Shown here: positions 45,280-57,282 of the stretch, in pieces
Numbering within the stretch: position 1 is the stretch's first letter
How the letters are laid out: each line of letters opens with the position of its first letter
DNA from: Schistocerca nitens
Taxonomy: Eukaryota > Arthropoda > Insecta > Orthoptera > Acrididae
Assembly: GCF_023898315.1 (NCBI RefSeq)
Contig: NC_064616.1
Location: forward strand, 710,115,389-710,179,388
DNA: 64,000 nt
Direction of reading: 5' to 3'
Position numbers and translations under genes: made by a program
Notes under the pieces: generated by a model
What the model was told of the DNA's origin: nothing
Database searches by the model: none
Seen by the model: only the letters and a program-made list of their open reading frames with translations

Positions 45280-45979
45280 TGTAAAGTTACACAAATAGTT
45301 ACTCCTGGAGTATCAATATCTATACCTTACTCGTAGCAGCCTAGCACTTGGAACCCTCAGTGATTGAGAGATTTGGATTGGTACCAGCAGTCAAGAGTGG
45401 TGCGGAAGGCAAGGAGCACTGGGATCATGACTGGAGGTCAGATAAGGTTGGACGATATGTGCCTGCATGCTGTGAGAAGTTCACTAAGTCTGTTAGCTGT
45501 GAGAAGTTCACTAAATCTGTTAAATGTTGCAGTGTTCATGGAATGGACTGAGACCTCATCAATATTAGCAAAAGTCAGTAGAAGCAATGGTTGCCTCAGA
45601 AAAGTAATAACAAGCTGAAATAAGAGTGAATGTCAGTAATTTTTGACAGAAGTGTTTGGAATGTGTGCCATGCCTTGTACTACAGACAATAAACCTATCA
45701 GTTCTATGAAGTCAGTGTCTCCTTTTCAATCCTTTTCATGTCTATTAGAACTGAGTGTGAAGATTTTTGACGGTAAGTATGGTGGTTTTGATAGGGCATG
45801 TACTGGTAGGCACTCGTCCCATTTTCAGTCTCCAGGTGCATGTTTCTTGGGAGTAAGATGCCCACTCTCAGCTGTGTAGCATAAATGTTGGTCCAATCAC
45901 AATAGTTATATCAACACAGCTGGTTTTAGAGCGAGACTTGGATATGATAGATACAAATAAGCAGTAGGCATCTTTCAAC
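45280..45979 (+). repeat. Right LTR of the fossil element
   Basis: Begins TGTAAAGTTACAC after the purine-rich run and carries the same landmarks as the left repeat. It contains a small local duplication (GTGAGAAGTTCACTAA twice, about 45472-45515). Confidence 0.85.
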
Positions 45980-46805
45980 ATGCCAGTGCTGTGGCAGCAT
46001 TGTGAATTTGCCTATATACTCTGCTGCATTTCAACACATCATTAATGACTTGGATGCCTCACAGTTATGTGAATTTTGTGTCATCTCTGCATACTTAGTT
46101 CTCCCTTTTGAGATAATTTTTACAGTGCCAGAAATGTCAATAAGACAAGGTTCAACATAGTTCCAGATGTGGCTAGGTTGAATTTCAATTGCAACATTTC
46201 ACTCAACCGTTCCCATTGGTAATTGTTTGGTCATGGTCCAATAGTATTTTTTTTCTGGGTATCATTGATCAGCTAAGACACTGAAAAAAGATGAAAAAAA
46301 TGCTCAGAATAACACTTGTGATTAACTTTGATACAGTCCCAAAATTATCCTACCTGTGGCTGACTTTTTATAATTTTGAGGTGGTAAAGTAAAAAATGTA
46401 GATTAAATTAAATCTATTATGATACGAGGTGTCAGAGCATGTAATCCTCAAAATAAATACATATCATTAATGAAATATGCACAATTTCCTACTGGCATGT
46501 GAAAGTTTTCCAGAAACAACCAATCTTGAAAATTTCATATTGTTATTAATTGCTGCAAACTGTCAGTCTGGATGGCAATAAATGTAGATTTATAAGTAAA
46601 AATAAACAAAGTAATTGATAATATGCAACTTACTATGTTCAGTTTTAATGTGCTAAGTACGTATCTTTTAGAAAGCTATAAATTCTGTCCAGTTCCACTG
46701 AAATTGTAATTTCCAAATATGTTACAATATTTATTTGTGGATATGAAAAAGATGTGTAATAATATTTTAAACAGAATGAAAGGCACACATTGGTGACAAC
46801 TGTTC
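45980..46805. other. No recognised feature
   Basis: AT-rich unassigned DNA between the LTR fossil and a piggyBac relic. Confidence 0.35.
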
Positions 46806-47935
46806 TTCATTTTATACAATTAACTCATGGTCTTCCATTTTTACACATTCTGAGCAAATAACACTTGCATGTTCCAAACAGAGATATTTACTACAAATGC
46901 AGCCGCTGTACCTGGGAAATCTGTTCTTCCTCATGTCATAGTATGCACAACTTCCACTCTGTGTGTTAGGATGTTCATTGGGCCTTGTTTTTGCTTCAAT
47001 TTGGAAAATTTCACAAATTGTGGAAGGAATATTATACAGTTTGTTGCTCATGCAGCTCAAACTCGCACATGTTCTGTTACAAGCTCATAAGACAACTGGC
47101 GCAAAAAATTCCTTTGTGGAGTGCAGCTGCTTGGGTTGTTAGCAGTATGAATCGCTAAAGAATTGATATCTCCAACATTCAGTAAGGAATAAAATATGAC
47201 CATAGGTCATCAGCGAGAGTGTCTTGCGTAACTGTAGACAGTATGTAACTTTCCACACATGTCTATGCCTCCTTTCATCTTGTTATATGTGACTATCATT
47301 TCTGCTTTACCCATCTCTTCATCAACGCTGTCATCATGGTGAAGACTGAACACCTGTATGACATTTCCATCTTTCTTAGGAATATGTGATACAAGAGTGC
47401 ATGTTGCCAAGAGTCTTCTACAGATCATCTCCATTCAGACGGTTAGCCTTCATCATTTGAGCCAAATACAATATACCTATTAGAACTTGAATTTCCCTTG
47501 CAGTTGTAACATTGCAGTCTCTGTGTTTGGAAAATTTCTCTCTCTGGGACTCGATAAACAGGTTTGTGTTTTCTACTATCGTGCTGATAATATAATGAGT
47601 AAAAAAGTGCTTCCAAATTTCATTAGGTGTTTACAGATGTTTTACAGTAGGCTTTACACCAGGAAGATGGGGTATTATATTTTTGGACCTGGTTCTAACA
47701 TTTTTTGGAGGTACATTTTTATTCCATTTCGTAAACTGATCTTTCCCAACATACACTGGAGTGTTTGTGATGTTGTCAATAGCATCTTAACCATCAGGAA
47801 CCTCTTGTTCTGTATCAGAATTTTTAGCTTGCTCTTCTACCTTAGCTACACTTTCTTCACATTCAACATCATAGTCACCTTTATGATCTCTGTGCCAAAA
47901 CCTCAGCAAGTAACTTTCTAATTCTTTCAGACTCT
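46806..47935 (-). pseudogene. piggyBac-like transposase relic 2, internally deleted
   Basis: On the minus strand, decayed N-terminal text (YVGKDQFTKWNKNVPPKN, near 47700-47760; IWKHFFTHYIISTIVENTN, near 47560-47620) leads into KDGNVIQVFSLHHDDSVD and IVTYNKMKGGIDMCGKLHTV (47210-47434). That last part corresponds to the D-x-NK-x-KGGVD signature of piggyBac. A Cys-rich C-terminus follows (46812-47060: RYSGCICSKYLCLEHASVIC). Most of the first catalytic region is absent. No TTAA-flanked ends were recognised. It is a different sequence from relics 1 and 3. Confidence 0.75.
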
Positions 47936-48005
47936 ATTGTACACATCCATTTTACAAAAAATATATAAATAAAATTATTAACTAACCTGAACCCAACAAA
48001 ACAAT

Positions 48006-48573
48006 GTAACTAATAGAAGGTAACACTGCAATAATAAGAAACCACTTGAGTATTGACAATAATATAGCTATAATGACTTACCTTTTACTATTAGTCCTAA
48101 AGCCAACTCTGCAGATTACATGTAACACTGTTGCTCATTGGGAATGTGAACCCGCAATTGTTGACCATTCCACCACTGCTGCTCCAATCCAGATGAAACA
48201 AATGAGTGATGTAGTACTGGTGATTGTAGGAAATTTTACAGATCATGTGACTCCTAGATCTAATGACATTAAAAAGAAAGAAAGAAAATGTAACTAATAG
48301 AAGGTAACACTGCAATAATAAGAAACCACTTGAGTATTGACAATAATATAGCTGTAATGACTTACCTTTTACTATTAGTCCTAAAGCCAACTCTGCAGAT
48401 TACATGTAACACTGTTGCTCATTGGGAATGTGAGCCCGCAATTGTTGACCATTCCACCACTGCTGCTCCAATCCAGATGAAACAAATGAGTGATGTAGTA
48501 CTGGTGATTGTAGGAAATTTTACAGATCATGTGACTCCTAGATCTAATGACATTAAAAAGAAAGAAAGAAAAT
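48006..48573. repeat. 284-bp tandem duplication
   Basis: Two adjacent 284-bp units (48006-48289 and 48290-48573) start GTAACTAATAGAAGGTAACA. I see only about two base differences between them (for example ATAGCTATAATG against ATAGCTGTAATG), so the duplication is recent. Each unit ends in a GAAAGAAAGAAA run that may have mediated slippage. The matching 80-odd-residue frames in both units have no known motif and are not called as genes. Confidence 0.93.
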
Positions 48574-49219
48574 TACATCTATGCAGACTGTCAGTTCAAG
48601 TGTGACTACTTCATGGTTAATTCAGATGGTAAAAATTAAAATTATGTGCTGTCCCAAAGTTACTCCCCCTATTTCAAAGTTGTTTGGAAGTCATCTGAAT
48701 GTTAGCCCTTTTATCAGTCAATCTTTCTTCATATGAGAACAGAATCTGTGACCAGCATCATTTCCTACAAATGATAAGATGATCAACAAGGTAATCAGCT
48801 AAGTAATAACTTTGAATTTCAGATGTAGATGTGCGATTTGATACAACCAATTAAGAATGATCGTCAATGTCTGGTTCAAAGACAGATCATTGAATAGTCA
48901 GCATTGAAGAAGTGCGTTATCCATGATAATTACAAAGAAACATTAATCTGACATGTTTTTCAGATAAATTAAAGGTGAAAGGAATAGGAATCTTATGATG
49001 ATTACAAAAGCCAACAGAGTGGAGATGAAATGGAAGAACAATCAAGACTTGTGAACAGTAGGACTGGAGGAGGGTGTTGTGTACACACAACTGAAGTTAA
49101 GTACATAATTACAGCTTCCTTCTTTCATTATCATATTAGAAAAAGAACAGTGATTGGAAAGTTATTAGGCCTACTTGTGACATTATTTTGGCATGTGAAA
49201 CAATTTATGTGCTAACTTA
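48574..49219. other. No recognised feature
   Basis: Unassigned AT-rich sequence. Confidence 0.35.
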
Positions 49220-50030
49220 CATTATTGGTTAAATTTTGAAAATGACATTAAGGAAAGAGAAAATTGGTCCAGTTCAGGATATGCTTCTGGAAGATGATTC
49301 AGGTTTAGGACTTCAGAATCTGAGTTTGGAATATTCAGTAGATTCAGAAAACAGATCAGTGTTGGTACGATTTATTAGAGAAACAACAAGAACGATAAGG
49401 GTTTTAACTAGAATGTGTGATACTATAGGCAAGCAAATTATTGATACAAACAATCAAATTACTGTAACAAATAACTGAATTTCTGATGGCAAAGTAGCTC
49501 CAGGCAACTGAATTACTGAAAACAGAGACGTTATAGGCAACCAAATTACTAAAAGCAGGGAAGCTTTAAAAAATGAATTACCATAGCAAAAAACAATGAC
49601 ACTTTAGGAAATAAGTTTTGTGTAAGTTGTGGCACTGTTAGATTGGACCTAGGAAAGCAAATTCTGGTATTCTGAGGTGAACTAAGTAGTCAAATCCTTG
49701 CCATCGGAAATGAATTGAATGTACAAATTGAAACTGAGAATTCTAAAATTACAGAATTAAAAGACTGAGTTACAAACACAGATTCCAGTGTTTAGATTGT
49801 TAATCAGAAAGTAACTTATCTGTAAGTAAATTGGTGAGGTGAGATTTCAGAAATAGATTGTAATTTTAGTAGTGGAGTTGTATCTGTTAATAATACTCCT
49901 TCAAACAAAATTTTGTAATGTTCAAAAGACCATTTCAGGAAAGGATAGTGTATGTAAAAATAGTGTGTCTTGTCCACCAGGGGGCTAAAAATTCTTTTGT
50001 GGGTTCGTGCATGATGCCCACAGGATCCTG
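49220..50030 (+). other. Possible gag-like fossil, left part
   Basis: A repetitive, polar coding-like stretch with repeated GKQI/GNQI and NNQI patterns suggests a coiled-coil segment of the kind seen in Gag-like proteins of insect LTR elements. It is broken. No terminal repeats were found for it. The I-type LINE begins where it stops. The call rests on composition and is weak. Confidence 0.3.
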
Positions 50031-50146
50031 AGCTATTGCAGCCCATTCTTCCTTCCTGGGCTGCCTTTCCTCACCTGTGCCCCTCCTCCTCATCCTCGCC
50101 CCTTCTTAATTGCCCTCATCTTCCCATCTGTCAATGTTCTTACTTT

Positions 50147-50765
50147 AATAGAGGGAAACATTCCACGTGGGAAAAATATATCTAAAAACAAAGATGCTGT
50201 GACTTACCAAACGAAAGCGCTGGCACGTCGATAGACACACAAACAAACACACAAAATTCAAGCTTTCGCAACAAACTGTTGCCTCATCAGGAAAGAGGGA
50301 AGGAGAGGGAAAGACGAAAGGATGTGGGTTTTAAGGGAGAGGGTAAGGAGTCATTCCAATCCCGGGAACGGAAAGACTTACCTTAGGGGGAAAAAAGGAC
50401 GGGTATACACTCGCACACACACACATATCCATCCACACATATACAGACACAAGCAGACAAAGGTCTTTAAATATGTCTGCTTGTGTCTGTATATGTGTGG
50501 ATGGATATGTGTGTGTGTGCGAGTGTATACCCGTCCTTTTTTCCCCCTAAGGTAAGTCTTTCCGCTCCCGGGATTGGAATGACTCCTTACCCTCTCCCTT
50601 AAAACCCACATCCTTTCGTCTTTCCCTCTCCTTCCCTCTTTCCTGATGAGGCAACAGTTTGTTGCTAAAGCTTGAATTTTGTGTGTATGTTTGTGTTTGT
50701 TTGTGTGTCTATCGACGTGCCAGCGCTTTCGTTTGGTAAGTCACATCATCTTTGTTTTTAGATAT
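50147..50765. mobile_element. 619-bp foldback (hairpin) element with 14-bp target duplication
   Basis: Two arms of nearly 290 bp are close inverse copies around a short loop near 50467 (AAGGTCTTTAAATA). Arms begin TATATCTAAAAACAAAGATG on the left and the reverse complement on the right. A 30-bp extension (AATAGAGGGAAACATTCCAC and onward) occurs only on the left. The whole is flanked by perfect AATGTTCTTACTTT (50133-50146 and 50766-50779). It encodes no protein. The mirrored frames 50322-50555 (plus) and 50378-50611 (minus) merely reflect the palindrome. The long duplication suggests LINE-type integration rather than a cut-and-paste transposase. Confidence 0.9.
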
Positions 50766-52400
50766 AATGTTCTTACTTTGGTTGACCTGGCTATCCATCT
50801 GGTTTTCTATATTCGTTACGTTTTATCTTTCATCCTTCTTTTTTGGCATTTTTGGCCTTACTTTGGGGTTTGATGTCCACTTCTAAATTTTCTCTTTGTA
50901 GTGTGTGTCACTTTGGGTTGGGCTCCCTCCGTAGCACCTTCAACATGGATTCATGTGGCCCCCCCTTCCTTCCCCACCATAGCCCCCTTCCACTCTGCAT
51001 GGTCATCAGCATGTGTTGCCAGTCCCCATGGTAGGGCTGTTATGTACACATCTGACTGGGCCTCCTGACAACACAGGGATCACACTTCTGATACATGAGC
51101 TGTTGCCGGCTGCCATGTCAGATTGCCATTGCTATGGCTGGGTGGTGCACGTCAGGAGAGCCCCTGATGAGAGTGGGTGGTATCAGGGCAGAGGCTTTGC
51201 GTATGAAATGTAGCAAACTCCAAAACTCTGGCTATTCTCCTATGGCTGCCTCTTCAATTGCTAATGGATCATTGAATGCCGCTTCATATGACCCTGTGAC
51301 CTTACCTTTCCTGGATACACTCTGGGAGGAGACCAGGCTCGCCAGCTTAGGGTGAAACACTTTCCCCGCCACCTGGTCTGTACTAGGACAGACAAGGACA
51401 CATTCGCTGTCACAAAGCTGTTATCTTTTGTAGAAAATATTGAAGACAAGTTTAGTGAAGTGGAGTCTCTCAGTAAGATATGATCAGGTTCCCAGTTGAT
51501 CAAAGCTACTTCTGCTACCCAATCTGCTGCTCTTCATGCTTGTTGTCATCTTGGTGACATACTGGTGTCCATTGAATATGGTCCAGGGAGTCACTTTTCA
51601 TAGGGATCACATCCTTCAAACTGATGAGGCCAATCTGGAAGGATGGGGCGTTCATTTTGTTCAGTGTGTGCAGAAAGGTCGTAAGAACAATTGTACCAAT
51701 ATCGGCACCTTTATTCTGGCTTTTGAGGGAGATACCATCCCAGAGAAGGTAAAGGTTGTGTGTTATTCGTGTGATGTGAAGCCATACATCCCATCACCCA
51801 TTAAGTGCTTTTGGTGACTGTGTTTCAGACATGTCTTCTCGATGTACCACAGACCCTCTATGTGGTGATTGTGGACACCCATTCCATGAGGGGAGCCCCT
51901 GTGTTCCACCACCCATATGTGTTAATTTTCATGACTGTCACTCTCCATGCTCACCAGAGTGCCCGACTTACAAGAAAGAAAAGATGGTACAAGAGTATAA
52001 GTCCCTGGATCATTTGTCTTACATTGAGGCTCGTCAGAAATTTGACGGACTTCATCCTGTGTCAATGAATTCTACTTTTGCCTCTGTTATATCTGTTCTC
52101 CCTTCTCCCTCTCCCTTACCCCAGTCCCATCCCCCCTCCTCATCCTCTTCCCTGCAGTTTCCACACCCTCCCCTCCGGGTACTGTTCCCCCTCCCTGGTC
52201 AAAAAAGTGCCCCTCATCTTCACACCAAGCGGTGATGGGGCTCCCTCCTGGGTCCCAGCATGTCTCAGGCCAGAGGCCTGCTATCACAACTTGGCCCTGG
52301 GACACACAGTTTGTGCGCCCCAAGGTCATTCTCCCTCTTTCGGTTCCACATCTTGCAGAAGTCTCCTCTCCCTTTGTGCTCTGCCCTCCTCAACCTGTGA

Positions 52401-52434
52401 AAGAGAAGAAGAAGAAGAAGAAGAAGAAGAAGAA
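52401..52434. repeat. (AAG)n microsatellite
   Basis: A GAA/AAG run in the LINE ORF1 C-terminal region, coding for Lys/Glu in some frames. Confidence 0.95.
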
Positions 52435-55400
52435 ATATAAGTCCAAGGACAAGGCCCCTGGTGCACCCAGGGCTGCTATCTCCTCTCTTGCAACCTGAGA
52501 CTGACCTCTTCTTTGTGGATGTCGCCTTGTCCTCATTGATGACAGATGGTGACCTGGCATCGTGATTCACTACAGCCCATTCACCTCCAATTTTGATACC
52601 CATTCCATGCTTATTCAATGGAACTGTAATGGATACTACTGTCAGCTCCCAGAGATGCAATCCCTTATTACCTTCTACTCAGCAGCAGCAGCTTGCCATT
52701 CTCCAGGAATCTTATTTTGCTGATGCTCACTCACTGACCCTTCATAGGTTATGTGCTTTCTGTGGGAATCAGAGTGGCCCTTTGAGGATTTCCAGTGGCA
52801 CCTACACATTGGTCTGTAAGGATATTGTTAGTACATGGATCCCATTTCATACCATTGGAAGCAGTTGCTGGTTAGGTCCACTCTGCAGTCAAGGTTCGTA
52901 GTCTCTGTCTCCCTTCTGACAGACAGCCTATATCTGCTGCCCTAACTGCCCTCCTTCAGCAACTCTCCCCCCCCCCCTTTCCTCTCCCTTTCTCTGCCTT
53001 GCAGATTTTAATTCCCGTCACCCTTTGTGAGGCAGTGCTTTTTCATCTAGTAGGGGGCTTCTCATTGACCAATTTCTTGCAGACCACGACCTGTGCCTTC
53101 TTAATGATGGTTCCCCTACTCATTTTAGAGCTGCATATAGCACTTTCTCTGTCACTGATCTTTCATTCTCTTCCCATCCCCTTCTTCCTTCCTTACACTG
53201 GTTGCCACATGATGACCTCTGTGATAATGACCACTTACCATTGATTCTCTCATTCCCTTTCCCCCTCACAGTGACTCAGTTACCCCACTGGGCTTTTCAT
53301 CATGCTGATTGACCTCTATATACCTCCCAAGTTGTATTTCCACCTTCTTTGTCAGGCTGTATTGATGAAGTCATCTGTGATCTGTCCGATAAGCTAACCC
53401 ACACTGCTAGCATTGCTGTTCCCCACTTGACAGGCCCCGTTCACGGTTGGCCAGTTCTGTGGTGGAACAAGGTCATTGCCATCACTATGTGTGATTGTTG
53501 TCATGACTTGCTACATCCTAAGTGTCACGAGTCCTCTGCTGGTCTTATTACCTTTAAACTTCTTTGTGGTAAAACCCATTACTTTATCAATCAGAGAAAA
53601 GGGGTGTGTTAGAAATGCTTTGTCACCTCTGTAAGTTCTTGTTTCCCTTCATCACAGGTGTGGGCTACACTCCGCACTCTCCAAGGTTACCAGCCGCAGT
53701 CTTCCATTCTGGGCCTTGCCCTTCCAGATGGTCTTTGTACAGATCCATTAATTCTCAGAGAACACCTCGTGATCCATTTTGTGATGACATCTGTGTCAGG
53801 CTCCTATCCATCTGCAGTCCTCCTCTTGAAATAGCGGGCTGAAGCTTCTCACTTATATATTACCCCTTCTGAGGCAGAATCCTCCAGTGAACCATTTACT
53901 GAATGGGAACTTCTTTTGGCCCCCTCTTATTCCCATGATTCACCTCCTGGCCCTAGTTCCATCCATAACCAGTTACTTCAACACCTCATTTCTCCACAAC
54001 GCCAATATTTCCTGCAGGTTTTTAACCATATTTGGCTCCAAGGCATTTTCCCCTCTCAGTGGAGGGACAGTATTGTGATTCCTGTCATTAAATCTGGCAA
54101 GAATCTGTTGTCCCTTGACAGTTACCGACCAGTCAGCCAGACAGTTGTCCCCTGCAAGTTACTAGAATGGATGGTGGCTCATCGTCTCAGTTGTGTCCTT
54201 GAATCTCAAAACCTTTCATCTACTAAGCAGTGCAGCTTTCGGGAGGAACAGTCTGCAATCGATCATCTGCTTTGATTGGAAACAGCAGTTCAGCAGACCT
54301 TTTCTCAATGCCACTATCTTGTTGCAGTTTGCTTCAATCTTCGTAAGGCCTACGACACAGCATGGCACCGTCACATCCTCCTTACACTCCATGAGTGCGG
54401 TCTTTTGGGCCCCCTCCCAATTTTTATTTTTCCAGTTACTGTCCCACTGGTCATTCAGATTACAGGTTGGCATTGTTCTCAGCTCTCCGGGGACCCAGGA
54501 GAAGGGCATTCCACAGGGCTCCTTAGTAATCGTTATTAATGGACTTGTGGCCTCTGCTGGACCATTGGTCACCCCTATTCTGTATCTGTATTTGGGCTAG
54601 CTCCCATGTGGTGACCTCTGTGGAATGACAGTTTCATGGTGCCATCTGACACACTTCTGCATGGAATCACTCACAGTTTTCAATTCTCTCCTCTTAATTC
54701 AAGGGTGGTGCATTTCTGTTGCCGTATTATGGTCCATGCTGATCTGGAGCTCTACCTCGACACCCAATGTCTAACTGTGGTCCCCCAGTTCAGTTTTTTG
54801 GGTCTCCTTTCTAATAACAAGCCTACTTGGTTGCCCCATATTCATCATCTGAAGGTTGGCTGTTTTGGTAAACTTAGTGTTCTTCACATCTTTGCCCTCT
54901 TGGGGTGCTGATCATTCAACCCTTTTCTGCCCATCCTGGGCATTAGTTTTGTCTTGTCAGGACTACGGTTGTCAACTTTATGGCTGCCTCTTCCACAGTG
55001 CTCCTCTGGGATCCAGTTCACCATCATGGTATCTGTTTAGCCCTATCAATAGTCTTCTGGTTGATGCTGGGATCCCTCCCCTTTTGATTCAGCAGTCCCA
55101 CAACTCCTGGTTTCCTGTGCCATCACTATCTGCTCTTCCCATGCTCACCCATCCTATTCTATTCTTTCTGCAGCTTTGGGCCATCACCCACCTGCTGAGA
55201 GTCCTCTAGTGGATTTGCTGGTTGGGCTCCATCTCCCTTCTCTCCACCGTGGCTTCCATCTCCCCTCCTTGTCCTCTTCCCCATGTTATCTCGTGCCACC
55301 CCCCTCCCCCTCTTGCCCTTGGTTAGTTCCGTGACCATGGATTTGGATGGATCTCTTCCATGGTCAGAAAGCCTCCATCATTCAAATGGTGTTCCACTGT

Positions 55401-56692
55401 TTGTACTGAACACTCTTATGTGAGTTTCAGAATGCCATTGTTTTTTACACTGGTGGCTCTAAATCTGCCGATCATGTGGGATATGTTTTAACATCTGTTG
55501 GCACAGAATACCATCTCTCTTGCCTGCTACGTGTGGGGTGTTTACTGCGGTATTGATGACCATCTATCGGGCTCTCTGCTTCATTAAACAGTCCTCACTC
55601 ACCTGAGTTTTATTATGTATGGACTCAATAAGTGTCCTTCAAGCTATCACTAGGGGTTTTCACCACCACCCCTTGGTCTATGTCATCCATGACTTTCTTG
55701 CTGATCTTGATGATGCTGCTTGTTTTGTTGGTTTTCTTTGGGTTCCTAGCTATGTGGGTATCCCAGGTAATGAACTTGCTGATCATCTGGCTCAGGGGGC
55801 TGGCCACCTATCCCAATTCTCCATGACCCCTCTGGGGGCAAATTTGCGACTTACATCAAATCCCTTTTTGCTCAATTGTGGGCTGACTCTTGGGAGGCTA
55901 CCTCTCTGTCTAATAAACTTTGTGCCTCCCCTGGTTGGAATCTACCATCCTCTGCCATCTTCATATTGGCCATACCAGGTTGACCCACTGTTTTTTTTAC
56001 TCTGCAATGAGCCACCATTCTCCCCCCCCCCCCCCCCCCCCCCACAGCTTTGTACCTTGGGGCTCCCCTCATGGTAATCAATATTTTGCTGGACTGCCCC
56101 TGCCTTTTGGCCCTTTGCACTAAATATGCCCTGCCTATCTTGGGTTTTAGTGGACGACCCATGCATGGTTATGTCTGTCCTCAGTTTTATTCACAAAAAT
56201 GGTTTGTACCCTCAGCTATAAGTTCCTGAATTTTCCTTTGGAATTTCAGTCCCTCAGTTGGCACAGGCATTGGTTATGGCGGCCTTGTCATTGGCTCCAC
56301 ACCGACCAGGTTCTACCCGCCTTTTCCCCACATTTTGTTTGGTGTGTTGTGCTGTTTTGTTTCCCATTTTCTTGTGTCTTCTTGCCCCGGTGTTGCCCCT
56401 ATTGCATCATGATAATGGTATGATGTGAGAGTCTGGACAGGTTGGTGGTGGTGCTGGTGCCCCACCATGTATAACATTTGTGGAACACCCATGCTATCCC
56501 TGTTTCCACCCAACATCCTCCTGTCATTTCCTGCCCCTGATGCCCTGACATCCCTTTCCCTCTTTTTTGTGCTTTATACCTCCCCCTTTACTGGAATGTG
56601 CTGTTTGTGTTGTTCCTCCTTTGATTTCTGCCATCCTAGATCATGAAACCAATGACCTCGCTGTTCTCCTCTCCCAAATCAACTAACCAGCC

Positions 56693-57198
56693 TAGTGTGT
56701 CTTGTTTAGAGAATAATTTTCTTTATGTTCTGAAACAATTACGTAGTTTAAATGAAGGTGTGACTAATACAGGTTGTAATGGTTTTTCTAGTATGCCAAT
56801 GAAAAGTTTACCTGGAGATGGTAGTTTGGATCTGATTGATTTCTTACTACACTGTAAAGACAATTTCATTTTAAACTTAACTTATAATCTTAACCTCTTA
56901 CTGCTTACTGGGACATATTACGCACATACCACTTTTCTATTTGTGAAACTCATATTTGAGCATTTGAAACTGCATTTTGGGACAGATGTGATACATGGTC
57001 AAGATGAGCTGTTGGGATAGAAAGAAATTACACGGTATTAATCTTTGCTTTGTGCTGTGAGCTGTTTTTACCCATGTTTGTTCATACAGACAGTTGTGTT
57101 TGTTACAGTAAACATTTCATTTCATTGTTAATATTATTTCTAGGGGGAAATTGCATCTGTGAACAATTATAAAGAGGATAGTTTATAAATATTTGTCC

Positions 57199-57200
<2 letters not shown>
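56693..57200 (+). other. Possible gag-like fossil, right part
   Basis: The frame 56643-57020 reads as a coding relic (LVLKQLRSLNEG-like start; SLDLIDFLLHCKDNFI near 56825-56870) resembling Gag-like text of insect LTR elements. It may be the continuation of the stretch that ends near 50030, which would make the I-type LINE an insertion into it. The family is not identified. Confidence 0.3.

Positions 57201-57279
<79 letters not shown>
57201..57279. repeat. (TA)n microsatellite
   Basis: A 79-bp pure TA run. Confidence 0.98.

Positions 57280-57282
<3 letters not shown>

Larger units (their letters stand above)
40145..45979 (+). mobile_element. Ty3/gypsy-type LTR retrotransposon fossil
   Basis: Two direct terminal repeats of about 690-700 bp (40145-40830 and 45280-45979) bracket an internal region with a Gag-like part and a Pol part that includes reverse transcriptase, typical of Ty3/gypsy elements. 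A primer-binding-like stretch (TGGCGGCACATGAAAGGAC) follows the left repeat. A purine-rich run (AAGGTGGGAGA) precedes the right one. The two repeats differ clearly throughout, which points to an old insertion. The internal part is broken at many points, and much of the later pol seems absent. I assign no function to 43630-45270 within it. The outer boundaries are approximate and no clear target duplication was found. Confidence 0.8.
50035..56692 (+). mobile_element. I-clade LINE, nearly full length, heavily decayed, with foldback insertion
   Basis: A C/T-rich 5' leader (50035-51200, interrupted by the foldback element) precedes ORF1 relics. These include FVENIEDKFSEVESLSKI near 51430-51480 and zinc-knuckle text (CGDCGHPFHEGSPC, CVNFHDCHSPCSPECP) at 51845-51975. 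ORF2 starts near 52613 with QWNCNGYYCQLPEMQSLI (endonuclease N-terminus). The reverse transcriptase spans about 53650-54600, with SYRPVSQTVVPCKLLEWMV, NLRKAYDTAWHRHILLTLHE (motif A, with the Asp before L replaced by Asn) and INGLVASAGP. RNase H relics (LWVPSYVGIPGNELADHLA, 55736-55795) fit the I clade. It ends ACCTCGCTGTTCTCC with CAACTAACCAGCC at about 56692. There are many frameshifts and stops. Confidence 0.8.

Noticed and set aside
48046-48605. Duplicated small gene pair (83 and 91 residues)
   Set aside because: Identical because of the 284-bp tandem duplication. No motif, no start context and no homologue that I recognise.
50322-50611. Two matching 77-residue frames on opposite strands
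   Set aside because: They are the same sequence read from the two arms of the hairpin.
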